This document shows, one piece after another, positions 26,984 through 34,257 of a stretch of 64,000 bases of DNA. The translations under genes and the position numbers were made by a program. Position 1 is the first letter of the stretch. Every line of letters begins with the position of its first letter. Source of the DNA: Bacteroidales bacterium (GTDB lineage: Bacteria; Bacteroidota; Bacteroidia; Bacteroidales; P3); contig JAUNHX010000001.1 of assembly GCA_030523765.1 (NCBI GenBank), positions 62,001 to 126,000 on the forward strand, read 5' to 3'. The notes beneath the pieces are model-generated. The model was not told the origin of the DNA, searched no databases, and saw only the letters and a list, made by a program, of their open reading frames with translations.

Positions 26984-28210
26984 TTATTCAGAAACCAATT
27001 GTTTATACCATTGAGCACGCTCACATCCCTCGCCAGTATTGAGCACCACCCGATCACCATTGCGGATAGCTCCTTGCTTAAGAGCCTCATAGAATCCAGC
27101 ATAGCAAACCATAGCGGCAGGACCCATCAACACATTGCGCTCACGCAGCATCTCTTTGCCATAAGCAGGCAGTTCAGCCTCCTTCACACGGACAAAGGCG
27201 CCACCGCTTTGACGCACCATAGGAGCCACCAAAGGATACATGCCCGGATTGGCAGCCGTAAGGATAGCAATACGGGTGGTAACATACTTCAGGGCTTCGA
27301 AATCATGCTCATAGCCTTCGGGGAATTGATTAGCTACAGCCTTCTCCCAGGCACGCACCATAGGATCGCATAGATCCTGCTGAGCCAAAACCATACGGGG
27401 CATCTTCGCTTCGGGCATCACCTTACGTAGGTCGCGTATACCCTTCTCCAAAGCTATAGGACCCGTACCACCAGCAACAGCTTGCATAAACACATCGGGC
27501 ATACCCCCCAGCTGACGCAGAAACTCAAATACCATAGTACGTTTAGCCTCAACACGTAGTGGATCAATATTGCCAGCCGAAATCATCACGTGCTCCTGCT
27601 CGTGAAAATCGGCAGCCTCCTTTTTGGCAACACCATAGTTGCCATTCGAGATATGGAGAGGTTGACCCTGCTGATGGATAAAGCGGACAGTGTCAGGATC
27701 GAGGCTCTGAGGCGAGAAAACATGACAAGGGATCCCAGCAGCATGTAGGTAGGTAGCATAAGCACTAGCAGCATTGCCCGTAGAAGCCAAGCAATAGCCC
27801 TTCACATCATGCTCCTTCATTACCGAAGCAGCTAGCGCAGCACTGATATCCTTAAAAGTACCACTTCCACCATTCAAGTCGTTTCGATACACAAACACTT
27901 GACAATCAATACCGTGATGATCTCTTGCAAACCGTTCCATATGTTCCCAACGCTCGATAGGAATAGCTCCTTCGCCTCGCGTTACGATATTTTCGCGATG
28001 CATAAGAGGTAGGAAGTCGAAATAAAGTTCGTTGGCACTATTGCCATGCAGTTCGCTCCAACGAGTCTCCTTCATTTGCTGATATACCTCGTCACCATAT
28101 TCCACCTCAGCATGAGTGCTACCGCACGAGCATTTTTGATCTTGTTGGAACCATGTGGCAAAATCGCCAATAACCTTGCCACATTTCTTACATACTAATT
28201 GATATTTCAT
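26984..28210 (-). CDS. PLP-dependent threonine-synthase-like enzyme; candidate cysteate synthase
   Basis: The 408-residue protein is a fold-type II PLP enzyme. It has an N-terminal zinc-ribbon-like segment (C7, C10, C27, C29), the PLP-binding Lys120 in NGGSGTFKDISAA, the STGNAASAYA phosphate or substrate loop and the glycine loop AVAGGTGPIAL. These fit the threonine synthase family. True threonine synthases usually sit with homoserine genes. Here the gene lies between an alpha-oxoamine synthase and an SDR, which is the expected context for cysteate synthase (phosphoserine plus sulfite to L-cysteate), a known threonine-synthase paralogue. Function is inferred; threonine synthase remains the main alternative. 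Confidence 0.75.
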   Translation of the reverse strand: MKYQLVCKKCGKVIGDFATWFQQDQKCSCGSTHAEVEYGDEVYQQMKETRWSELHGNSANELYFDFLPLMHRENIVTRGEGAIPIERWEHMERFARDHHGIDCQVFVYRNDLNGGSGTFKDISAALAASVMKEHDVKGYCLASTGNAASAYATYLHAAGIPCHVFSPQSLDPDTVRFIHQQGQPLHISNGNYGVAKKEAADFHEQEHVMISAGNIDPLRVEAKRTMVFEFLRQLGGMPDVFMQAVAGGTGPIALEKGIRDLRKVMPEAKMPRMVLAQQDLCDPMVRAWEKAVANQFPEGYEHDFEALKYVTTRIAILTAANPGMYPLVAPMVRQSGGAFVRVKEAELPAYGKEMLRERNVLMGPAAMVCYAGFYEALKQGAIRNGDRVVLNTGEGCERAQWYKQLVSE

Positions 28211-28271
28211 GTTGCTTAGAGTGATTAAAGGGGGCTTTTTTATAAATTTTAAACGTGGTTAGAAGGAAAGC

Positions 28272-28312
28272 GAATAGACGCTTGTCGGCCCAAGAGCCTG
28301 CAGCGTCTATTC
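28272..28312 (-). other. Intercistronic hairpin
   Basis: A perfect 11-bp stem (28272-28282 with 28302-28312) lies between the acyltransferase-like gene and the cysteate-synthase-like gene. The minus-strand sequence after it is only moderately T-rich, so it may attenuate or stabilise the message. Confidence 0.5.
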
Positions 28313-28342
28313 ACCTTAGGGCATCAACCTGAAGAATTGATC

Positions 28343-29605
28343 CTATTTTCTCTTTACCAGGTTCATGTCAGGCATCGGCTTGTTGTATTCGCCGCGATCC
28401 AGTTTCTCTTTGATCTCCTTGAAGACATCGACCGTACGTTTCACATGTTCCATCGTATGGCTTGCAGTAGGAATGATGCGGAGCATCACCTGACCCTTAG
28501 GAACCACAGGATAAGTAACGATTGAGCAGAAGATACCATAATGTTCACGCAGATCAACCACCACATTGGTACCCTCATTAACGCCAGCTTCGAAATACAC
28601 AGGAGTTACAGGCGACTGAGTGTTGCCCAAATTGAAGCCCTCTTCACGCAGAGCACCTTGCAAAGCATTGACAATCTCCCAAAGATGTTCGCGATATTCG
28701 GGATGCTGGATAATAAGTTCCAGACGCTTCTTAGCACCATAAACGATAGGCAGAGGTAACGATTTAGCATAAATCTGCGAACGCATGTTGAAACGCAGAT
28801 GATCAATGATTTCAGGCTCAGAACCTACAAAACCACCAATCAAAGCCATACTCTTAGCAAAAGCACAGAAATGGACATCAACACCATCTTCGCAGCCAAA
28901 GTGCTCAGGAGTACCGCTACCACGCTTACCCATAGTACCCAAACCATGAGCATCGTCAATTAGGAGACGGAAAGGATATTCTTTCTTCAGAGCCACAATC
29001 TCGTCAAGCTTACCCAAATCGCCAGCCATACCGTAAACACCTTCAGTGATGACCAACACACCGCCACCCTGCTGTTCAGCCAGTTTGCAAGCCACCTCGA
29101 GTTGTTTGCGGAGACTTTCCATATTATTGTGCTGATAAACATAGCGTTTAGCGAAACTGAGACGCAGACCATCCATGATGCAAGCATGAGCCTCAGCATC
29201 GTAAACAATCACATCACGACGAGTGGTAAGAACATCGATAATGGAGAGCATACCTTGATAACCGAAGTTCATCAGATAACCAGCAGGCTTACCAATAAAG
29301 TCGGCCAACATCTTCTCAAACTCCTCGTGATATACCGTATGGCCGCTCATCATACGAGCACCCATTGGAGCACCCAAACCCCAACGGCGAGCCCCTTCAG
29401 CATCAGCCTCACGAACCTCGGGCAGGTTGGCCAAGCCCAGATAGTTGTTCAAGCTCCAGTTAAGGATTTTTTTACCATTGAAAACCATCTCAGGACCAAT
29501 CTCACCTTCCAGTTTTGGGAACATAAAATAGCCATCAGCATTCTTTTGATACTGACCTAGTGGGCCACCATTCGACTCTTTAATTCTGTCAAAAATATCT
29601 TTCAT
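28343..29605 (-). CDS. PLP-dependent alpha-oxoamine synthase; candidate cysteate fatty-acyltransferase
   Basis: The 420-residue protein belongs to the family of serine palmitoyltransferase, KBL and 8-amino-7-oxononanoate synthase. It has LNWSLNNYLGLA, H140 in YDAEAHACIMDG, the PLP contacts in DDAHG (217-221) and the Schiff-base Lys251 in FCAFAKSMALIGGF. Its N-terminus (YFMFPKLEGEIGPEM) is longer than in KBL or serine palmitoyltransferase and, to my recollection, like the Bacteroidota enzymes that condense cysteate with acyl-CoA or acyl-ACP to make sulfonolipids. The two following genes fit the same pathway. The substrate assignment is inference. Confidence 0.8.
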   Translation of the reverse strand: MKDIFDRIKESNGGPLGQYQKNADGYFMFPKLEGEIGPEMVFNGKKILNWSLNNYLGLANLPEVREADAEGARRWGLGAPMGARMMSGHTVYHEEFEKMLADFIGKPAGYLMNFGYQGMLSIIDVLTTRRDVIVYDAEAHACIMDGLRLSFAKRYVYQHNNMESLRKQLEVACKLAEQQGGGVLVITEGVYGMAGDLGKLDEIVALKKEYPFRLLIDDAHGLGTMGKRGSGTPEHFGCEDGVDVHFCAFAKSMALIGGFVGSEPEIIDHLRFNMRSQIYAKSLPLPIVYGAKKRLELIIQHPEYREHLWEIVNALQGALREEGFNLGNTQSPVTPVYFEAGVNEGTNVVVDLREHYGIFCSIVTYPVVPKGQVMLRIIPTASHTMEHVKRTVDVFKEIKEKLDRGEYNKPMPDMNLVKRK

Positions 29606-29656
29606 AAGACTTTAGATATATTTTATTAATTATTAGTATGCATTATAATAAAGTGG

Positions 29657-29664
29657 CAAAGTTA
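29657..29664 (-). promoter_or_regulatory. -7 box for the putative sulfonolipid operon
   Basis: The minus strand reads TAACTTTG, matching TAnnTTTG, about 50 bp upstream of the ATG at 29605. No clear -33 box was found. Confidence 0.5.
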
Positions 29665-29770
29665 AATATATTATTAGAAATAATTACTATTTTAACACTA
29701 GGGGTGTTTTCTTAATATAAAATGGCATAAGGGGTTGCGCCCTATCATTTCCAAAAAGAAAAGGAATTAA

Positions 29771-29965
29771 GGTGGGTTCTATAAATTCAGCGATTGAACA
29801 AAAAAATGATAATAGGTAATAGGAATTTTTCGGCGCTTTTGAAGTCTTGTCGACACCTTGCTGCTTGACACTCGGTTGCATAGCCCTCTATGCGCTCTCG
29901 CTTCGCACAACAATTTGTTCGACAATTCCTTCAAAATCGCAATAAATGAATTAATAGAACACACC
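29771..29965 (+). mobile_element. Full-length MITE-like element (195 bp) flanked by TTAA
   Basis: The element is flanked by TTAA at 29767-29770 and 29966-29969. Its ends are imperfect inverted repeats (GGTGGGTTCTATAAATTCA at the left; GGTGTGTTCTATTAATTCA as the reverse complement of the right). Its reverse complement aligns along its whole length with the element at 32816-33014, sharing for example TTGCGATTTTG, ATTGTCGAACA and GACAAGACTT. It has no gene, so it must depend on a transposase encoded elsewhere. The spacer after it (29970-30120) contains no other feature I can identify. Confidence 0.85.
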
Positions 29966-30120
29966 TTAAAAAATGGTCATCTTCACAGAGGACCAGATTA
30001 CCAACTAAACAATGATCATGAATAACGTTATACCATAGCAGTTACACTACACCTCTCGAAGTAGCACCAAACTATTACCCTAGAGCAAACACAAAGTGCC
30101 CCTAAAAGAGAAAAAAATAA

Positions 30121-30149
30121 TTGTATATATAAAAAAATTAGTATTTTTG
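30121..30149 (+). promoter_or_regulatory. Promoter of the tryptophanase leader
   Basis: TTG at 30121 and TATTTTTG at 30142-30149 (TAnnTTTG) are separated by 18 bp, the normal Bacteroidota spacing. Transcription should begin near 30155, just upstream of a short open reading frame. Confidence 0.7.
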
Positions 30150-30161
30150 CAGCAACTAATT

Positions 30162-30242
30162 ATGAGAAAGGCAAATTCAAACATTAGTGCTAACAATCTC
30201 TTTTTGAACATAAAAAAGAGAGATGTATTCCCCGAACAGTAG
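30162..30242 (+). CDS. Putative 26-residue leader peptide upstream of tnaA
   Basis: A short open reading frame starts 13 bp after the promoter -7 box and encodes 26 residues ending NIKKRDVFPEQ. Its TAG stop (30240-30242) falls in the loop of a terminator hairpin. The arrangement promoter, leader peptide, terminator, catabolic gene is that of an attenuator in which ribosome position decides read-through. Unlike TnaC of Escherichia coli, the peptide contains no Trp. It does carry Asp at position 21 and Pro at position 24, as TnaC does. Whether it is translated or stalls ribosomes is not known. Confidence 0.5.
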   Translation: MRKANSNISANNLFLNIKKRDVFPEQ

Positions 30243-30261
30243 TTCGGCGGGGTATTTTTTT
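30230..30261 (+). terminator. Terminator hairpin in the tnaA leader (attenuator)
   Basis: CCGAAC 30232-30237 pairs with GTTCGG 30242-30247 around an AGTA loop, the stem continues with CC/GG after a bulge, and seven T follow (30255-30261). The 3' arm GGCGGG (30246-30251) is also complementary to CCCGCC at 30311-30316, which could form an alternative structure. Confidence 0.75.
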
Positions 30262-30399
30262 ACCTTCTATTGCTTTCTTTTCTCTCCCTCAGGAGCATTA
30301 AATAAACTGACCCGCCCTAATCCGCAACGGGAATCATATTGTAAACAATTCATTGTTAAACAATCAAATAATAATAATCACCTTTAAATATTTTGTAAT

Positions 30400-31776
30400 A
30401 TGGAATTACCTTTTGCAGAATCGTGGAAAATCAAAATGGTTGAACCCATTAAGAAATCCACCCGCGAACAACGCGAAAAATGGCTCGAAGAGGCCCATCA
30501 GAACATCTTCATGCTTAAGAGCGACTATGTCTACATCGACCTCCTTACCGATAGCGGTACTGGTGCAATGAGCGACCGTCAGTGGAGCGCCATGATGATG
30601 GGCGACGAAAGCTATGGCGGAGCCCGTTCGTTCTACCACATGAAAGATACCATCACCGACATTACTGGTTTCGAGTATGTTATCCCTACCCACCAGGGTC
30701 GTGCAGCAGAGAACGTGTTGTTCAGCTACCTTGTAAAACCTGGCCAAATCATCCCTGGCAACGCCCACTTCGATACTACCAAAGGTCATATCGAGAGCCG
30801 CAAAGCCTTCGCTATTGACGTCACCGTTCCCGAAGCCTACGACACCCAACTCGAAGTCCCCTTCAAAGGTAATGTAAGTCTCGAGAAACTCGAGAAAGTG
30901 CTGAAAGAGAACCAGGGCAACGTCCCCTTCATGGTCCTCACCGTCACCAACAATACCGTTGGCGGCCAGCCCGTTAGCATGCAAAACATTCGCGAAACCT
31001 GTGAACTCTGCCACAAATACGGAGTACCCGTAAATATCGATAGCGCCCGCTTCATCGAGAATGCCTACTTCATCAAAACACGTGAAGAAGGCTATGCCGA
31101 TAAGACCCTGCGCGAGATCTGCAAAGAGATGTTCTCCTATGCTGATAGCATGACCATGAGTGCCAAGAAAGACGGTCTAGTTAACATGGGTGGTTTCATC
31201 GCTACCAACAAGAAAGAATGGTACGAAGGTGCCAAACTCTTCTGCATCCCCTTCGAAGGCTTCCTTACCTATGGTGGTATGAATGGCCGCGATATGGATG
31301 CTCTCGCTGTTGGTTTGAAAGAGAACATCGAGTTCGAGATGGTAGAAACCCGTATCAAACAGGTTCATTACCTCGCAGCCAAACTCGATGAGTATGGTAT
31401 CCCCTATCAGCGTCCTGCTGGTGGTCATGCCATCTTCGTTGATGCCGACAAGATCCTCACCCAAATCCCCAAAGAGGAATTCCCCGCACAGACCCTCACC
31501 TGCGAACTCTACCTCGAGGCAGGTATCCGCGCATGCGAGATTGGCTACGTGCTGGCCGACCGCGACCCCGTAACTCGCGAGAACCGCTTTGGTGGCAACG
31601 ACTTCGTACGTCTCTGCATCCCTCGTCGTGTTTACACCAACAACCACATGGATGTTATCGCAGCTGCTTTGAAGAACGTCTACGATCGCCGCAACCAAAT
31701 CACCCGTGGTCTAGAAATCACTTGGGAAGCCGAGCTGATGCGCCACTTCACCTGCCAGTTCAAACGTCTCAAATAA
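30400..31776 (+). CDS. tnaA: Tryptophanase (tryptophan indole-lyase)
   Basis: The 458-residue PLP enzyme splits tryptophan into indole, pyruvate and ammonia. Family motifs include YIDLLTDSGTGAMSDRQW, the substrate-binding PTHQGRAAEN, IDSARF near the pyridine nitrogen and the Schiff-base Lys257 in TMSAKKDGLVNMGGF. The N-terminus MELPFAESWKIKMVEP matches my recollection of Porphyromonas tryptophanase better than tyrosine phenol-lyase, the close alternative. The gene has its own promoter, leader peptide and terminator, and a strong hairpin follows, so it forms a single-gene unit. No tryptophan permease gene is next to it in this window. Confidence 0.9.
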   Translation: MELPFAESWKIKMVEPIKKSTREQREKWLEEAHQNIFMLKSDYVYIDLLTDSGTGAMSDRQWSAMMMGDESYGGARSFYHMKDTITDITGFEYVIPTHQGRAAENVLFSYLVKPGQIIPGNAHFDTTKGHIESRKAFAIDVTVPEAYDTQLEVPFKGNVSLEKLEKVLKENQGNVPFMVLTVTNNTVGGQPVSMQNIRETCELCHKYGVPVNIDSARFIENAYFIKTREEGYADKTLREICKEMFSYADSMTMSAKKDGLVNMGGFIATNKKEWYEGAKLFCIPFEGFLTYGGMNGRDMDALAVGLKENIEFEMVETRIKQVHYLAAKLDEYGIPYQRPAGGHAIFVDADKILTQIPKEEFPAQTLTCELYLEAGIRACEIGYVLADRDPVTRENRFGGNDFVRLCIPRRVYTNNHMDVIAAALKNVYDRRNQITRGLEITWEAELMRHFTCQFKRLK

Positions 31777-31798
31777 GCGTAGAACATAGCAACATTAC

Positions 31799-31838
31799 AA
31801 TAAGGGAGGCATCCATGCGGATGCCTCCCTTATTATTT
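31799..31838 (+). terminator. Terminator after tnaA
   Basis: A perfect 16-bp stem (31799-31814 with 31819-31834) with a 4-nt loop is followed by the AT-rich ATTTATT. It lies 22 bp after the stop codon. Confidence 0.85.
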
Positions 31839-31951
31839 ATTAATAGTCTAACTTTCCAATGAAGTTCCCTTCATCCCTAAGCAGTAATGCTGCTCATAGT
31901 AGAGAGGGAATGGAGAATAATAAGCAGATAGTGCTTATCCCTTGGGGTGCA

Positions 31952-32800
31952 TTATAGCGAGCTATAGGGTACCGACCAAGTGTCACCCTTACTCATATCA
32001 CCTGTCGTAAGTCCTCGTTTAAGCCATTTCATACGCTGGGCCGAGGTACCATGAGTGAACGATTCGGGGGTTACCGAACCGCGAGCGCTACGCTGCAGAT
32101 AGTCATCGCCAATCTTCTGAGCCGCATTGATAGCCTCTTCCAGATCGCCATCCTCCAAACTACCAAAAGTCTTGTTCTCATAATAGCCCCACACACCAGC
32201 AATAAAGTCGGCCTGCAATTCAATACGCACACTTGTCTTATTGGCCTCCTCTTGGCTCTGCTTAGCCATCTTGGCATGTGCCTGATCGAGGACTCCCAAC
32301 TGATGCTGCACATGATGACCCACCTCATGGGCAATCACATAAGCATTAGCAAAATCGCCTGCAGCACCAAATTTAGACGACAACTCGTTGAAGAAATCGA
32401 GATCCAGATAAATACACTGATCGGCAGAGCAATAGAACGGACCCATCGAAGAAGAGGCGTTACCGCAGCCACTCTGCACGCTTCTATGGAAAAGAACCAT
32501 TTTAGGAGCCACATAGGTCTTACCCATCTTCTTAAATTCCGAAGTCCATATATCCTCTGTGCTAGCCAATATTTGCGAAGCAAATACCTTGAAGGCCTCC
32601 TCCTCTTCGGTAGGAGTATAAGCCTCGCCCTGAGTAGTCTGGCTGCCCAGCTGCTGAATTACCTCCTGCGGGTTGCCACCCAAAAGGAGCGCAATAAGAC
32701 CTGCTATGATAACACCGCCTATACTAAGACCAGCTACTTTTCCGCCCTTACTCCGGCGGTCTTCCACGTTGTTGCTTTGACGTCTTCCTGAAAGATCCAT
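31952..32800 (-). CDS. Neutral zinc metallopeptidase (YpfJ family)
   Basis: The start at 32800 (MDLSGRRQSNNVEDRRSKGG) is the family start; the in-frame extension to 32923 is made of the adjacent transposable element. The 282-residue protein has a membrane segment near residues 20-40 (AGLSIGGVIIAGLIALLLGG) and the zinc-binding VIAHEVGHHVQ (HExxH), with QADFIAG and GTSAQRMKWLKRG further on. The YpfJ family is of unknown substrate. A TTAA-flanked element begins 11 bp upstream of the start codon, so the native promoter has been displaced and expression may now depend on the element. Confidence 0.93.
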   Translation of the reverse strand: MDLSGRRQSNNVEDRRSKGGKVAGLSIGGVIIAGLIALLLGGNPQEVIQQLGSQTTQGEAYTPTEEEEAFKVFASQILASTEDIWTSEFKKMGKTYVAPKMVLFHRSVQSGCGNASSSMGPFYCSADQCIYLDLDFFNELSSKFGAAGDFANAYVIAHEVGHHVQHQLGVLDQAHAKMAKQSQEEANKTSVRIELQADFIAGVWGYYENKTFGSLEDGDLEEAINAAQKIGDDYLQRSARGSVTPESFTHGTSAQRMKWLKRGLTTGDMSKGDTWSVPYSSL

Positions 32801-32815
32801 AATAGAATAATTTAA

Positions 32816-33014
32816 GGTGGGTTCTACAAATACATTTCTTGCGATTTTGGAGGGATTGTCGAACAGATTGCTATGCAAAGCAAAGGTGTATAGCAGATTA
32901 TGCAACCAAATGACAAGCAGCAAGATATAGACAAGACTTCCAAGCGTTGAAAAGATTCCTATTACCCATTAGCATTACTTTTTTTACTTAATCGGTGAAT
33001 TTATAGGATCCACC
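32816..33014 (-). mobile_element. Full-length MITE-like element (199 bp) in front of the metallopeptidase gene
   Basis: Flanked by TTAA at 32812-32815 and 33015-33018, this copy is inverted relative to the one at 29771-29965 and aligns with it end to end. Its right end, read on the minus strand, is GGTGGATCCTATAAATTCA then CCGATTAAG. It has no coding capacity. The distance of 11 bp between the duplicated TTAA and the start codon at 32800 puts it inside the 5' leader of the metallopeptidase gene. Confidence 0.85.
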
Positions 33015-33169
33015 TTAATAATGATTGATGCTTTCGTAACGATGAATAGCTAAAAATATTGTGTCTATGGAGAGACAGAATAAACCCCTTTTCTTCACTT
33101 CCTCACCTATTATACCAAGGATAGCCCCTCATTCACTGCAATAAAAAAATTACGAAAGAAGAAAAACTG

Positions 33170-33177
33170 TATTTTTG
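33170..33177 (+). promoter_or_regulatory. -7 box upstream of the DUF6090-like gene
   Basis: TATTTTTG matches TAnnTTTG. It lies 158 bp upstream of the probable ancestral ATG at 33336. The rest of spacer 33019-33335 shows no gene. Confidence 0.45.
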
Positions 33178-33413
33178 TATTCCATTATCTATGGTGCAAC
33201 ATCATTCATCCAACTGATTTGCAACAGAAATAAACGCTTTATGCTTTGCAATGCCCTATCAAAATAGCCAAGCAAAGCCCAGTATACTCAAACTACACAA
33301 AGAAAAAAGAGTCGTTCATCATCAAAAATAAGACTATGAGCTTATTCAATTTATATCGGGCCCCAAAACCCAAAGTAGACAGTAAAGGATCGCCTTTATA
33401 GAAACAACTATTA

Positions 33414-34208
33414 ATGATTGTAGTCAGCACCACCATATCACTCTGTATCACCCTGGGTACCATTTTATTTATGGAGAATCGACAGCGAGTAAAAGATCGC
33501 AAAATGTCGGCCCTCGTTGTAACCGGTAGCATCGAGCAATTTACACGCGATTTGGAGTTCATTTCCAACGAATTGGCATATAGCGACACCCTAGGCACTT
33601 GGCTGCTCTCGTTAACCGAAGAGGAGATCGAACTCTTATCGCCCGAGCAGCAAAGCCAATTCATGAACGATGTTACACTAGTAAACCATCTTGCTTCCGA
33701 TAAGACTGTCGAGCGAATCTTTTCTTCCCATATCGATACCTGGAAGAATATGGGCAACTTTCGGTTTGTCAACAATGTAGGTCAATCATTCTCCATGATG
33801 GATATGGTAGAGAAAAAAAGGAACACTCAAGTGGTTCGGCTCTCCGATCTTTCCGAACTGATTGTAGACTATCTAGAGAAATACGAAGGCAACAGTATCC
33901 TTGCCAAACACCTTAACGACAGCCAGATGCGACACAATATTTCCCGCATCCACCTATGGCGCGAATGGCTTAACTATATAGCCTCCACCTTATACTACCT
34001 CAACAACCAAAATATCTCACTGGTCGACATATCACGTAAAGAGCTCAATGCCTTTACTGACGAGCTCTCGAAAGAGATCACCATTAAAGAACCTATATCC
34101 TCTGATATAGAGCTAGATATCCCCGATCTCGATGCCTCCAACCTCCCCTCAATGGAATACTACTCCAACTATCTAGATAGTGTAAAAAGAAGTCAGCCAC
34201 ACAGATAA
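33414..34208 (+). CDS. DUF6090-like membrane-anchored protein, interrupted by an upstream in-frame TAG
   Basis: The open frame encodes 264 residues with an N-terminal membrane helix (residues 1-20) and a basic stop-transfer segment ENRQRVKDRK, followed by a helical soluble domain. The same frame is open upstream from an ATG at 33336 (MSLFNLYRAPKPKVDSKGSP) until a TAG at 33399-33401, after which it reads KQLLMIVV. The upstream part looks like the missing cytoplasmic N-terminus, with the TAG where I expect Trp in relatives. Translation may restart at 33414, or the gene may be inactive. No enzymatic motif is visible. Confidence 0.65.
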   Translation: MIVVSTTISLCITLGTILFMENRQRVKDRKMSALVVTGSIEQFTRDLEFISNELAYSDTLGTWLLSLTEEEIELLSPEQQSQFMNDVTLVNHLASDKTVERIFSSHIDTWKNMGNFRFVNNVGQSFSMMDMVEKKRNTQVVRLSDLSELIVDYLEKYEGNSILAKHLNDSQMRHNISRIHLWREWLNYIASTLYYLNNQNISLVDISRKELNAFTDELSKEITIKEPISSDIELDIPDLDASNLPSMEYYSNYLDSVKRSQPHR

Positions 34209-34257
34209 CATATCATCCCCTCTAGCCCCCCCCCTACAAGGGAATACATCAGCAAAG

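Noticed and set aside
30400-31776. Tyrosine phenol-lyase as the product
   Set aside because: The enzymes are close, but the N-terminus and overall sequence pattern fit the tryptophanases of Bacteroidales better; a residue-level alignment would settle it.
32801-32923. N-terminal extension of the metallopeptidase
   Set aside because: The extra codons are the end of a TTAA-flanked element; the family start is at 32800.
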